Shown here piece by piece: positions 16,627 through 25,519 of a DNA stretch of 64,000 bases (the stretch's first letter is position 1; each line of letters opens with the position of its first letter). The notes beneath the pieces are model-generated. The model made no database searches. It was not told where the DNA came from and worked only from the letters and a program-made list of their open reading frames with translations. The position numbers and the translations under genes are program-made. The DNA is taken from assembly GCF_030732845.1 (NCBI RefSeq), contig NZ_JASHKA010000022.1, positions 1 to 64,000 on the forward strand. Direction: 5' to 3'. Source of the stretch: Roseibium sp. MMSF_3544. Its GTDB lineage: Bacteria; Pseudomonadota; Alphaproteobacteria; Rhizobiales; Stappiaceae.

Positions 16627-17682
16627 TTGGTCCAGAAAAATGCACGTATTCGAGACGTGGCGGAAAAGGCAGGTGTGTCGACGGCAACCGTAAGCCGGGC
16701 CCTGAGCAATCCGGAGCTTCTGACCGAGGCAACACGCGAGAGCGTTTTTGCGGCGATCCGGGCGACAGGCTACCGCGTCAACAAGGCTGCGCGTACGCTG
16801 CGGACCCGTCAGACCGGTGCCGTACTTGTCCTGGTCCCCAATCTCGGCAATCCGTTTTTTTCGCAGATACTTGCAGGCATAAGCGAAAAACTCGGCGATC
16901 ACGACACGTCTGTTCTGATTGCAGACACCAATGACCATTCGACCACGGGCAAGCGTCTTGTGGACTATTTTCTGGATTCCCAGATCGACGGCATGATCTG
17001 TCTGGACGGCGGGCTTTCCGACTTCGAACTCGGGCAGTTCCGGGACAAAGGTGTCGCCGACCGGATTGTCTTTGCCTGCGAATGGGTGCAGGGCGCAGAC
17101 CTACCGTCGGTAAGAAGTGACAACGTCCAGGGCGCACGGTTGGCCGTTCGGCATCTGCATCAGCTGGGACACCGGAAGATCGCACATGTCACTGGGCCTT
17201 CGGACAATGTCCTGACCCACGCGCGGCGCCAGGGCATGATCGAGGAGCGCTCGCGGCTCGGATTGCCTGTTCGCGACGAGTGGATCATCCGGGGTGATTT
17301 TTCGCTGGAATCGGGACGCATGGCCGCGCAGAAGATCATTGCAATGAAAGAGCCGCCGACGGCCGTGTTCTGCGCGTCCGACCAGGTTGCTTTTGGACTG
17401 ATCTCCACGCTCATGGGCAACGGGATCAACGTGCCTGAAGATATGTCCGTTGTCGGGTTCGACGACATCGAACTGTCGGAACACTACGTTCCGGCGCTGA
17501 CGACAATCAGGCAAGACAGGCGTGCGCTCGGGGCAAAAGCTGCTTCCTTGTTGCTGGCATGTATCGATCCGCAGGCGAATTCCAAAGCAGACCGGAAAGA
17601 GCCGGTCGTTGTTGAGGTTGAACTGGTTGTGCGGCGAAGCGCGGGCTTTGTGCCCGACGAGCACGGTGACGCTGCGAGCTAA
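16627..17682 (+). CDS. LacI-family transcriptional regulator
   Basis: A 351-residue repressor. The N-terminal helix-turn-helix and hinge read IRDVAEKAGVSTATVSRALSNPE and KAARTLRTRQTGAV. A periplasmic-binding-like effector domain follows (LVLVPNLGNPFFSQILAGI, VVGFDDIELSEHYVPALTTIRQD). The likely start is a TTG at 16627 with GGAG 7 nt upstream; no ATG precedes the HTH. It diverges from the eight-gene sugar operon and probably represses it, and itself, through the twin palindromes at 16505-16549. The inducer is probably the transported sugar or a breakdown product. Confidence 0.93.
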   Translation: MVQKNARIRDVAEKAGVSTATVSRALSNPELLTEATRESVFAAIRATGYRVNKAARTLRTRQTGAVLVLVPNLGNPFFSQILAGISEKLGDHDTSVLIADTNDHSTTGKRLVDYFLDSQIDGMICLDGGLSDFELGQFRDKGVADRIVFACEWVQGADLPSVRSDNVQGARLAVRHLHQLGHRKIAHVTGPSDNVLTHARRQGMIEERSRLGLPVRDEWIIRGDFSLESGRMAAQKIIAMKEPPTAVFCASDQVAFGLISTLMGNGINVPEDMSVVGFDDIELSEHYVPALTTIRQDRRALGAKAASLLLACIDPQANSKADRKEPVVVEVELVVRRSAGFVPDEHGDAAS

Positions 17683-18096
17683 AGCCATTTTGCCGTCCGT
17701 ACCCTGGAGGGTGCAAAATTCAGCCTTGAATTGTGGGCCTATCAGCAAAACTGCCACTGATATTTACGTGCATGACCAGAGCATTCTAATTCTGGGTTGT
17801 CTCAAGGCGCATACCCATACATCTGTCTGCACTGCCCGAATGTAGTTCCATGTTTCAAACAGATTGAAAGCTGCCCTTAGGTAATTAGGGGCTGCGAACT
17901 AGGTTAATGAATTAACAAAACAAAATCATTTTCAAGAAGTATACATTGATAAGTTGTATCGAAGTTGTAATAGGCTTCGTATTTATTGCATTCATGAATT
18001 CTTACAACATGTTAATTGTAAAAAATGGCGGTACTTTAGTTTTTAATTAACTTGGATAGGGCACTTTGATTGTCAAAATAAACACGGGTGGTCAAA
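17683..18096. other. AT-rich intergenic region upstream of the PstS-like gene
   Basis: This 414-bp stretch is markedly AT-rich from about 17860 onward, unlike its surroundings, and holds no credible ORF. A symmetric element GTTAATGAATTAAC (17903-17916) with 6-bp arms lies about 180 bp before the PstS-like gene. It may be an operator or only an AT-rich coincidence. No clear terminator for the lacI-type gene is visible. Confidence 0.5.
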
Positions 18097-18897
18097 ATGC
18101 GTATACTAGCTTTTGGATTGGCGCTGTCACTTGGCGTCATGGTTCAAACAGAGATTGCCAGCGCGGATTCCGGACTGACTGTCGTTGGTACCGGCGATGG
18201 ACTTGAGATGCTCAGGGAGATCGGCGACGGCTTCGCAACCCAGCATCCAGAGATTGAAATCGAGATCCCGCCGAGCATTGGTTCCGGCGGTGGCATTGCA
18301 GCCGTCAGTTCCGGCGCGGAGCGGCTCGGCCGCGTCGCCCGTCCGCTCAAGGACAGCGAAGTGCAGTTCGGTCTGATTTACCTGCCGATTGCAAAGATCC
18401 CGAGCGCGATTTTTGTGCATCCCTCGACCGGTGTGTCCGAGGTCTCGAGCGACGATCTGGTGAAGCTCTTTTCCGGTGAGATCAAGAACTGGTCCGAAAT
18501 CGGCGGGTCCGACATGCGCGTCAAGCTCGTGCGCCGGGAAGATGCCGACAGCACGCTCCAGGTCCTGCGCGCCTCGATGCCGGGCTGGGGAGATCTGAAG
18601 TTCTCACCCCGCTCGAAAACTGCGGTAACGACCCAGGAAGCGATCAACACGGCCATGGATGTGGAAGGCGCAATTGCGTTCGGCCCGTATTCGAAGCCGC
18701 TCGAAGAAGGGCTTTCGGTTCTGAAAGTCGATGGAAGTCACCCGACCGATCAGAACTATCCGAGCGCGGTCACGCTGGCCCTGATTTACAAGGATGGGTC
18801 AATGGATGCCCAAATGGAAGCTTTTGTCGACTACAGCATGTCGGACAAAGCGCACGAACTGATCGAGAATTTTGGTGGCGTCCCGGTAACCAACTAA
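18097..18897 (+). CDS. PstS-like periplasmic substrate-binding protein
   Basis: A 266-residue exported protein with a signal peptide (MRILAFGLALSLGVMVQTEIASA) and a PBP-like domain of the phosphate-binding type. GSGGGIAAVSSGAERLGRVARP matches the phosphate-loop region of PstS relatives, and the terminal FVDYSMSDKAHELIENFGGVPV is also PstS-like. I start at the ATG at 18097, five bases after GGGTGG; a GTG at 18088 is possible. There is no pst transporter nearby. Instead it is 14 bp upstream of a membrane GGDEF-EAL gene, so it more likely acts as a periplasmic sensor partner than as part of a transporter. Confidence 0.8.
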   Translation: MRILAFGLALSLGVMVQTEIASADSGLTVVGTGDGLEMLREIGDGFATQHPEIEIEIPPSIGSGGGIAAVSSGAERLGRVARPLKDSEVQFGLIYLPIAKIPSAIFVHPSTGVSEVSSDDLVKLFSGEIKNWSEIGGSDMRVKLVRREDADSTLQVLRASMPGWGDLKFSPRSKTAVTTQEAINTAMDVEGAIAFGPYSKPLEEGLSVLKVDGSHPTDQNYPSAVTLALIYKDGSMDAQMEAFVDYSMSDKAHELIENFGGVPVTN

Positions 18898-18911
18898 CGC
18901 CCTGGACATAG

Positions 18912-21812
18912 ATGATACGTCACTCGTCACTTCTCTGGCACTACACATACGGCGCTGTTTTCACAGCGCTGTGTGCTTTTGCTGGCCTGATCGGACTGGT
19001 GGCGTATCAGCTTGAAGACAGCATGGCGCGGCAGGAAGGGGAACTGCTGAAGCTATCGCATTCCAGGCTCCTCGAAACGCTCACGGCGGACGTGGCCCTT
19101 GCCGGAAAACGGCTCGAGTTTCTTTTCGAGGACAGGCTGCGCAGGCTAAGCTCCATTGCGGCTGACGAGAACTTGGTCAGGGCAATCGAGTCGCGGAACA
19201 ACGTTGCCATTTCCGAATTGCTCGGACCGGCGGCCGAACTGGACGATATCGACGGGATCGTCGTCCTCGATGAAGAGGCCCGGATCATCGGGGCATCTTC
19301 CTACGAGACCGATATGGTCGCGCTCGGGTCGGAGATTACAAGTCTCGGATTCTATGACGAGATGAAGCGCTCGCTGCTGGAAAGTTTTCCGGGCGACCCG
19401 ATTACTTATTCTGAAGTTCTGCCGGTGTCCGACTCGCAGGTTTTCGTTCCCGGCAAGAACGTAAATGCGGTGTCACAAGTGACATTCGTGCCTGTGTTTG
19501 ATGATTTCGGTTACGTCGTCGGAGGGCTTTTGGCTCAGCGTTGGTTGCGTGAGAACGAGCCGATGCTGATCGACCTGACGACCATCAATTCGTTCGGTCT
19601 GGTCATAACGTTCGACGACAACGTGATTTCGAGAGCGGGATTCGATGGACAATATTCGGACCTGAAGACCGCTTCAGACACGTCGAACATCACGGCGAAC
19701 GGTAGCCACGTGATCAAATGTGGAATGCCGATCACACCGATGACGTTTTGCGCGCTTTTGCCCATCGAACAGCTGACGGAAACGCAAAACGAACTCACCC
19801 GGATTGGCACGGAAGAAGAATCAAAACTCCTGAAACGCCTGTTCCTGTTCGGCCTGTTGGCGCTGGCCGCATTTGCCAGTGTCGCATTTCTTCTGTCGCG
19901 CCAGATCACCCGTCCGCTGACCAAGATCACCAGGGTTCTGTCAGGCATTGCCGCCGGAGATTTTGAAAACAAGGTTGCGGGAACGGAGCGCCTCGATGAG
20001 GTCGGCGACATCGCACGATCAGTCGTATCGCTGCAGCGTTCGGTCAAGGAACGCGACGCGTTGCGCGTCAGGGTCCATGAAAAGAACACCATTTTGAAGT
20101 CGCAGGAAGCGAAACTGCGCGAGCAGAATGTTCTGTTTGATGCGGCGTTGAACAACATGTCGCACGGGCTGTGCATGTTCGATTCCAAGGGAAAGCTGAT
20201 CGTTTCGAACCAGCGTTACACTGAATTGTTTGAGGTGGAACGCGACAAGGTAAAGCCCGGCATGACGTCTTCGGAGCTCTCGGAGGTGCTCGATGTCGAT
20301 TGCCTCGAGGCGGAAAAACCAAGTCTGCTGGAATCGAAGTTTCCGCACGTTCGTTCAGGAGCAGGCTCGCAAAGCACCGAAATGGTCAAAATCCCGTCGG
20401 GCAGGATCGTTCTGACCACCCGCCAACCGCTGACCGACGGCGGTTGGGTCGCAATTTCGGAAGACATTACAGAGCGTCAGGAAGCCCGCGACAGGCTGGC
20501 CTTCCTTGCACGGCACGACATTCTTACTCAGCTCCCGAACAGGATCGAATTCAGGGATCAGCTGGAGGCTCTTCTGAATCGACAGCAGTCCCAGGGTGGA
20601 GAATTTGCGATCCTTTGCCTGGACCTGGACGAGTTCAAGACGGTCAACGACTCGCTTGGGCACCCGATCGGCGATGAATTGCTGCGCAATGTTGCAGAAC
20701 GCCTGAAAAACCTGATCAGCGAAAGAGAGCTTGTTGTCCGCCTGGGCGGTGACGAATTTGCGATCCTCTCCGATTTGCCGACCGATCTTTTTGCGGTCGA
20801 CGAACTTGCGCAATCGGTTATCTGGGAACTGTCGAAGCCGTTCCGCATCGCCGATCATGAAATCGTCATCGGTGTCAGCGTCGGAATTTCGATCGCCAAG
20901 GGCAAGGACATTGAGGCCGACGAACTTTTCAAACAGGCGGACCTTGCCCTCTACCAGGCCAAGGAAGACGGCCGGAACACCCACAGGTTCTTCGAAACCG
21001 ACATGGGTACCGCGGTCAACGAGCGCAGGGAGCTGATCACCGACCTCCGTCATGCGATCGCAAATGACGAATTGGAAATCTACTTCCAGCCGCAGTATTC
21101 GCTCGAAAGCCACACAGTCTCCGGGTTCGAGGCTCTGGTGCGCTGGGATCATCCGAAGCGCGGCATGGTTCCCCCCATGGAATTCATTCCGCTCGCCGAG
21201 GACACGGGCCTGATTGTGCCGCTTGGAGAATGGGTCCTCAACGAGGCGTGCCGTCTGGCCGCAGGCTGGCCGGATCATCTGCGCGTCGCCGTCAACCTGT
21301 CGCCGCGCCAATTGCGCGGACACGGCTTCGGTCCGGTCTTGATCGGCGCACTTGCAAAGTCAGGCCTGCGGGCGGACCGGCTGGAGCTTGAGGTCACCGA
21401 AAGTGTTCTGCTGATTGAATCCGAAGAAATCCTGGACGCCTTGCATCAGGCGAAAACACTTGGCGTGAAGGTGTCCATGGACGACTTCGGAACAGGCTAT
21501 TCGTCGCTCAGCTACCTGCGCCGGTTCCCGTTCGACAAGATCAAGATCGACCAGTCCTTCGTCCGCTCAATGGCGTATTCCGACGAATCCGTTTCGATCG
21601 TGAAAGCGGTCATCGACCTGGCCAAGAACCTCAAGATGACCACGACGGCCGAAGGTGTCGAGACCGAGCTGCTTCTGGAAATGCTGAAGGATATCGGCTG
21701 TACCGACGCACAAGGATACTTCCTGGGTCACCCGATGCCGGTCTCGCAGATGCAAGACCTCATATACGCTTGCGGCGACAAGGCACCCCTGGCCGTAACG
21801 GCTGCTCAATAA
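18912..21812 (+). CDS. Membrane HAMP-PAS-GGDEF-EAL cyclic-di-GMP protein
   Basis: A 966-residue inner-membrane signalling protein. TM1 is at about 13-31, followed by a periplasmic sensor region of about 275 residues (cache-like, with Cys270 and Cys280), TM2 at about 309-329, HAMP (330-383), a coiled linker, PAS (408-520), GGDEF (530-700, intact GGDEF at 612-616) and EAL (705-955, EAL at 740-742, also EVTES and DDFGTGYSS). Both catalytic motifs look intact, so it could make or break cyclic-di-GMP. The PstS-like protein encoded just upstream is a plausible periplasmic ligand-binding partner. Target behaviour (motility or biofilm) cannot be told. Confidence 0.92.
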   Translation: MIRHSSLLWHYTYGAVFTALCAFAGLIGLVAYQLEDSMARQEGELLKLSHSRLLETLTADVALAGKRLEFLFEDRLRRLSSIAADENLVRAIESRNNVAISELLGPAAELDDIDGIVVLDEEARIIGASSYETDMVALGSEITSLGFYDEMKRSLLESFPGDPITYSEVLPVSDSQVFVPGKNVNAVSQVTFVPVFDDFGYVVGGLLAQRWLRENEPMLIDLTTINSFGLVITFDDNVISRAGFDGQYSDLKTASDTSNITANGSHVIKCGMPITPMTFCALLPIEQLTETQNELTRIGTEEESKLLKRLFLFGLLALAAFASVAFLLSRQITRPLTKITRVLSGIAAGDFENKVAGTERLDEVGDIARSVVSLQRSVKERDALRVRVHEKNTILKSQEAKLREQNVLFDAALNNMSHGLCMFDSKGKLIVSNQRYTELFEVERDKVKPGMTSSELSEVLDVDCLEAEKPSLLESKFPHVRSGAGSQSTEMVKIPSGRIVLTTRQPLTDGGWVAISEDITERQEARDRLAFLARHDILTQLPNRIEFRDQLEALLNRQQSQGGEFAILCLDLDEFKTVNDSLGHPIGDELLRNVAERLKNLISERELVVRLGGDEFAILSDLPTDLFAVDELAQSVIWELSKPFRIADHEIVIGVSVGISIAKGKDIEADELFKQADLALYQAKEDGRNTHRFFETDMGTAVNERRELITDLRHAIANDELEIYFQPQYSLESHTVSGFEALVRWDHPKRGMVPPMEFIPLAEDTGLIVPLGEWVLNEACRLAAGWPDHLRVAVNLSPRQLRGHGFGPVLIGALAKSGLRADRLELEVTESVLLIESEEILDALHQAKTLGVKVSMDDFGTGYSSLSYLRRFPFDKIKIDQSFVRSMAYSDESVSIVKAVIDLAKNLKMTTTAEGVETELLLEMLKDIGCTDAQGYFLGHPMPVSQMQDLIYACGDKAPLAVTAAQ

Positions 21813-21949
21813 AGCTTGAAACTTGTATCTTCCAGATGAGGCAGGTCAGATTGATCGAACCTGACCTTCAAACGCACTGGATGGGCTCAATTGCACCACC
21901 GAAGGCCCGGAGGCCGCGCCCGCTGGACGCTGTTGCACCCTACCTGCGG

Positions 21950-22966
21950 TTAACCGGCAGGCGCAGGTGCAAAAGGTGTCTTTGCCTTGCGCAAGAGACT
22001 GTTGGCCAGCAGCTTCAGCCCGCCGCTTTGTTCTGCAACGTAGAAAGGATCGGCGTAGAAAGTTGCCCCAGCCTGCCGGGCGACGTCCCGTGTCGCCTCC
22101 ACATGCGAGGGCGCGCCGGCTGAATAAATCACATGATCCGGGGTAAGGTCGCCGAGAACCTCGTATGGTCTCGCCGACAGGACCGTATCGTCGTCACCGT
22201 CACTTGCTGTCAATGTGATCGGAATGTCGCGGCTTTGCAGCCAGCGCACGGCGTCACGCATATAGAGCCCGCCCCGCGTTCTTGATCCCACGATCAGTCT
22301 CACATCACGGCCCGGTTGACCCAGGACTGCCGCAACTGCAATCGACCAGATCGGGGCAAAACCGGTGCCGGTCGACGTCAGGACAAGAGGTTCGGGCTGA
22401 CGGCGCAAAAACCCGTTGCCAAACGGGCCGCGCAGCTTGACGCTGTGGCCCTTCGCGATGTTGCTGCCAAGCTGCGACGAAACGATGCTGTTGGGATAGA
22501 CCTTGATGTGAAAGACAATCACATCCTGCTCTGCATCCAGATTCAGTGGCGTGGTCGGGCTGTAATCGCGCGCTGGATACCCTGAAAAGGTGACGCGAAG
22601 GTACTGGCCGGGAAGCCATGTAACAGGCCTGACCGTCCGGATACGCACTTCCAGATAGTCTTCCTTGATCGCACGAATGCTCTCGACCGTGCCCTTTGTG
22701 TTCTTCACGATGGGCACCGGATCGTAGGAGATCTCCGCGTCTCCTTCCAGCAAAGCCAGACAGCCGAGCACAGTGTTCTTTTCTTCTGTCCCCTGGCCAT
22801 CAACATTACCTCCGAGGACCCGAACGCGGCAGGTTTCACATTGCCCCGAACAGCAATCATGGGGAAGAACGAGGCGGCCGCCCAAGCCCGCATCGATTAA
22901 TGTGTCGCCGACATTTGCCTTGATCTTCTTACCGTTGATCGTGACCGTACAGGTGCTCTTCGACAT
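21950..22966 (-). CDS. 2Fe-2S ferredoxin/FAD/NAD(P)H oxidoreductase
   Basis: A 338-residue electron-transfer flavoprotein of the phenol/benzoate-oxygenase reductase type. The N-terminal plant-type ferredoxin domain has the cluster ligands CCSGQCETC plus a downstream LGC. It is followed by an FAD-binding beta-barrel (PGQYLRVTFSG, RDYSPTTP) and an NAD-binding domain (LVLTSTGTGFAPIWSI, YSAGAPSHV). No oxygenase is encoded nearby. The gene follows the cytochrome b/heme protein gene by 27 bp, so it may feed electrons from NAD(P)H into that membrane cytochrome, or accept them from it. The physiological partner is inferred only from position. Confidence 0.87.
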   Translation of the reverse strand: MSKSTCTVTINGKKIKANVGDTLIDAGLGGRLVLPHDCCSGQCETCRVRVLGGNVDGQGTEEKNTVLGCLALLEGDAEISYDPVPIVKNTKGTVESIRAIKEDYLEVRIRTVRPVTWLPGQYLRVTFSGYPARDYSPTTPLNLDAEQDVIVFHIKVYPNSIVSSQLGSNIAKGHSVKLRGPFGNGFLRRQPEPLVLTSTGTGFAPIWSIAVAAVLGQPGRDVRLIVGSRTRGGLYMRDAVRWLQSRDIPITLTASDGDDDTVLSARPYEVLGDLTPDHVIYSAGAPSHVEATRDVARQAGATFYADPFYVAEQSGGLKLLANSLLRKAKTPFAPAPAG

Positions 22967-22993
22967 GAGGGTGATCCGTGCTTTGTCTAAGAC

Positions 22994-24781
22994 TTAGTTA
23001 TTGATTGTCAGGCGCACAGGGCGCGAATGCCGTGTGTGCCGTGTCTGGTTGTGATCGAAGACGGATACCCAGACGAAAAGGCCGTCTTCCATGGCGAGGT
23101 CCTGGTCGTGACCCGTATCCATGTCGCGGACAACTTCCAGGGTCCAGTAGCCGTCTTCCCACTTGGCCCCGCCATCAAGGTCCGCGCGGCTGCCCAGATA
23201 CTCACCGGTGATCAGGACACCGGGAATAATGGTTCCAACAGGGATCTCGGCGTCTTTTTCCGGTGAATAGGGAACGCTTTCCGCGTCGAACATCCACCAC
23301 TGTGATCCGGCATCGTCTGTTGCCTCAATAGCCAGATCGATGTGGCCCATGAGTTCGCTGGTCTTCACGTGATCTACCGGCAGGCGGAGCACATCGACGG
23401 TGCCATGGTAGTTGGACCCGGGCTGTTTCTTGTAATTGTAGACATAAAAGGACTTGCCCTCGTCGGCGCCGTAACCTGCACTGTAGCGCTTGGTGCCGGC
23501 GACCTGGGCTTCGTTTGGCTCCAGCGGTGTGCCGAACCACATGTCGTCGACCTTGCCAAGCATGCCGCCGCGAGACGCCTTCCATTGCCAGACATCCATC
23601 AGGCTGCCGTCCGTCATGTAGTGCAGGCCGCGTTTGTGGAGCGAGGCGGGTTTGTCGCCGAGGGGTTTGGGGCCCATGTGTGTTGAGCCGCCGCCACCGA
23701 AAGCATCTGTCTTGGAAAAGGCAACCGAGAACTTGTCTTCGTAGTAGGCCGTTTCGTCCGAAATGTCGGCCCGGTTGTTGAGCATGCGCCAACCGTTTTC
23801 GGTTTTTTCCAGCGGATGGCGTTTCAAGGAGCGGTTGCTGTCGTCCCACCTGAATGCAAACGCGATCTTGTCGCCGACCTGCGCCGCGCGGACTTCCACG
23901 GTCGACTCTCCCGTACCGTCCAGCCCGGTTCCCTGGTGCGTTCGCACGAAGACGGGCCGCGCGTTCTGCCAGGCGGCGTCGTCGAGGACGCCGTCAAGTT
24001 TCGGCAGCTCCGACGCCTGGGAGACAATCAGGTCTCCGCGCGTGCCGTAGTCGAGAGCAACTGCGCCGGCAATCACCACGGCACCGAGAGCTGAAGACTT
24101 GAGAAGCGGATGGCGGCTCATGCCGGCAAACTGCCGCAAGGGCTGCGGCCGGAACAGGCGTAGCAACTGAGCCAGACCGCCATAGAAGTAGTGCAGAACG
24201 ACATGCACCACGATGTAGGTCAGAACGGTAAGTGCCGACACATAGTGGACCGTTACCCAGATGCCGCCGTGGCCGAGATAGAGCAAAACGCCGGTTGCGG
24301 TGAGCACAAGAATGGCAGCAAACAGGATCCAGTAGGCAATCACGTTGATTGCCGCAATTCGAAGCTTGTTGCTTGCCGGCAGGGTCAGCACCACGACTTT
24401 CTTGGACGAGATGCGGCGCTTGAGGCGAGCCGCCGTCATATAGGTTGCGTAGGCGAAAATCAGGGCCAGCACGAAAACGGCCGAGACATAGTGCCAGGTC
24501 CATATTTCGCCTTGGGGCAGGATCGGGTCGAGCAGAATGGCGAAGCGCGACCCTTCCGCATCGGAGGACAATCTGAGACCCGTCAAGAGACTGGCGACGA
24601 TCGCGACAACAAGCGTCCAATGAAGGAGAATCGTTCCGATATCGCTTCGCACGACGGCTTTTGGGGCTTCCGGTGATCCGAAAGTGCCGGAACCGCCTCG
24701 GGAATGACCGGGCGCTGCGGGATTGGATTTGTTTGGCGGGGGGGTGAGTTCAAGCGTGTGTTCTGTCGCCTGGTCCGTCAA
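22994..24781 (-). CDS. Cytochrome b561-like membrane domain fused to an ethylbenzene-dehydrogenase-type heme-binding domain
   Basis: About 595 residues. The N-terminal part (about 45-245) has four to five hydrophobic helices with His residues suited to heme b ligation (LLHW, TWHYVSA, VTVHYVSA, VVHVVLHYF). The C-terminal 340 residues match the EB_dh family, the periplasmic heme-binding fold of gamma subunits of ethylbenzene and DMS dehydrogenases (PKLDGVLDDAAWQNARPV, FAFRWDD, WQWKASRGG). I favour a TTG at 24781, with GGAGGG directly upstream, over the TTG at 24793. No molybdopterin or Fe-S subunit is adjacent. It probably passes electrons across the membrane, with the reductase encoded next as partner. 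Confidence 0.82.
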   Translation of the reverse strand: MTDQATEHTLELTPPPNKSNPAAPGHSRGGSGTFGSPEAPKAVVRSDIGTILLHWTLVVAIVASLLTGLRLSSDAEGSRFAILLDPILPQGEIWTWHYVSAVFVLALIFAYATYMTAARLKRRISSKKVVVLTLPASNKLRIAAINVIAYWILFAAILVLTATGVLLYLGHGGIWVTVHYVSALTVLTYIVVHVVLHYFYGGLAQLLRLFRPQPLRQFAGMSRHPLLKSSALGAVVIAGAVALDYGTRGDLIVSQASELPKLDGVLDDAAWQNARPVFVRTHQGTGLDGTGESTVEVRAAQVGDKIAFAFRWDDSNRSLKRHPLEKTENGWRMLNNRADISDETAYYEDKFSVAFSKTDAFGGGGSTHMGPKPLGDKPASLHKRGLHYMTDGSLMDVWQWKASRGGMLGKVDDMWFGTPLEPNEAQVAGTKRYSAGYGADEGKSFYVYNYKKQPGSNYHGTVDVLRLPVDHVKTSELMGHIDLAIEATDDAGSQWWMFDAESVPYSPEKDAEIPVGTIIPGVLITGEYLGSRADLDGGAKWEDGYWTLEVVRDMDTGHDQDLAMEDGLFVWVSVFDHNQTRHTRHSRPVRLTINN

Positions 24782-25519
24782 AATGCCCTCCAATTGTTGC
24801 GTTGCCTAGCACCAAGGTTGTTGTCCGTTTGTGCGCAATTTACTAATTGAAGTTTAATTTTTTAAGTTAAAAAAACATCAATTCAAGCGAAAAATGTAGA
24901 AAAAACGATGAATTGAGGCGCGCAAGTGAAATGAAAGACACAACAATGAATACATTGAAGTGCTTCAAAAACTTAGAAATTTGCGGCAATAACCTAAAAT
25001 TGTAGGATAGGTTGTATTATAGTCTATTTTCTATCCGTCGGGCTTGTCAGCGCACTCGAGCAGCTCTTACGCGAAGCGAAACATAGTTAATTTCAATACT
25101 GTTAAAATTTTCTGACCGAAGCGCAGCCGCTGCAAGGTCCGTTGCATAAGAAAGGAAATGCAGTTCCGAGTTGGCTGATGTCGATCCGAGCCGTCCCCAG
25201 AACAGCTTGCCGGTAGATCTTATTTCCGGGCGTGACCGTGCTGGTGGATCCGCAAACCCACCTGTCAAATTTACCGCTGCGTCGAAATGGCCATAGCGCC
25301 AATGATCAAAGTCATACGCACGTAACCTGTTATCCTCTAACATCATTCTGGCTTGGGATCCGTACCCAAGACTGGCTCGGTGCAGTGCGGCAGGTTCAGG
25401 TTGTGCATTGCCAAAGAACCCGCATAAGATACCGGGTCGAGGTAAAGCCACTGCCAGGTCGCGCCAAGTGTGGAAATTGTGCAGACCATTGAACGTGTTC
25501 CATTCCCAAGAGGGCAATC
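24782..25519. other. Intergenic region between the divergent cytochrome and V-ATPase operons
   Basis: From about 24820 to 25040 the sequence is strongly AT-rich (long A and T runs), fitting promoters for the minus-strand cytochrome gene. From 25047 to 25517 a 156-codon minus-strand frame opens with a TTG. It has mixed codon usage, no recognisable domain and no good ribosome site, so I do not call it a gene. A promoter for the V-ATPase operon should lie near 25400-25500, but I cannot pick one out. Confidence 0.5.

Noticed and set aside
18097..18897. PstS-like protein as part of a phosphate transporter
   Set aside because: No pstC, pstA, pstB or phoU gene and no recognisable Pho box lie nearby; the next gene is a cyclic-di-GMP enzyme.
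21843..21867. Hairpin AGGTCAG / CTGACCT between the convergent GGDEF-EAL and reductase genes
   Set aside because: The stem is only seven bases with a long loop and no T-run on either strand, too weak to call a terminator.
25047..25517. 156-codon minus-strand frame between the cytochrome and V-ATPase operons
   Set aside because: It starts with a TTG without a good ribosome site, codon choice is mixed and unlike the neighbours, and no domain is recognisable. It could be a decayed gene, but nothing proves it.
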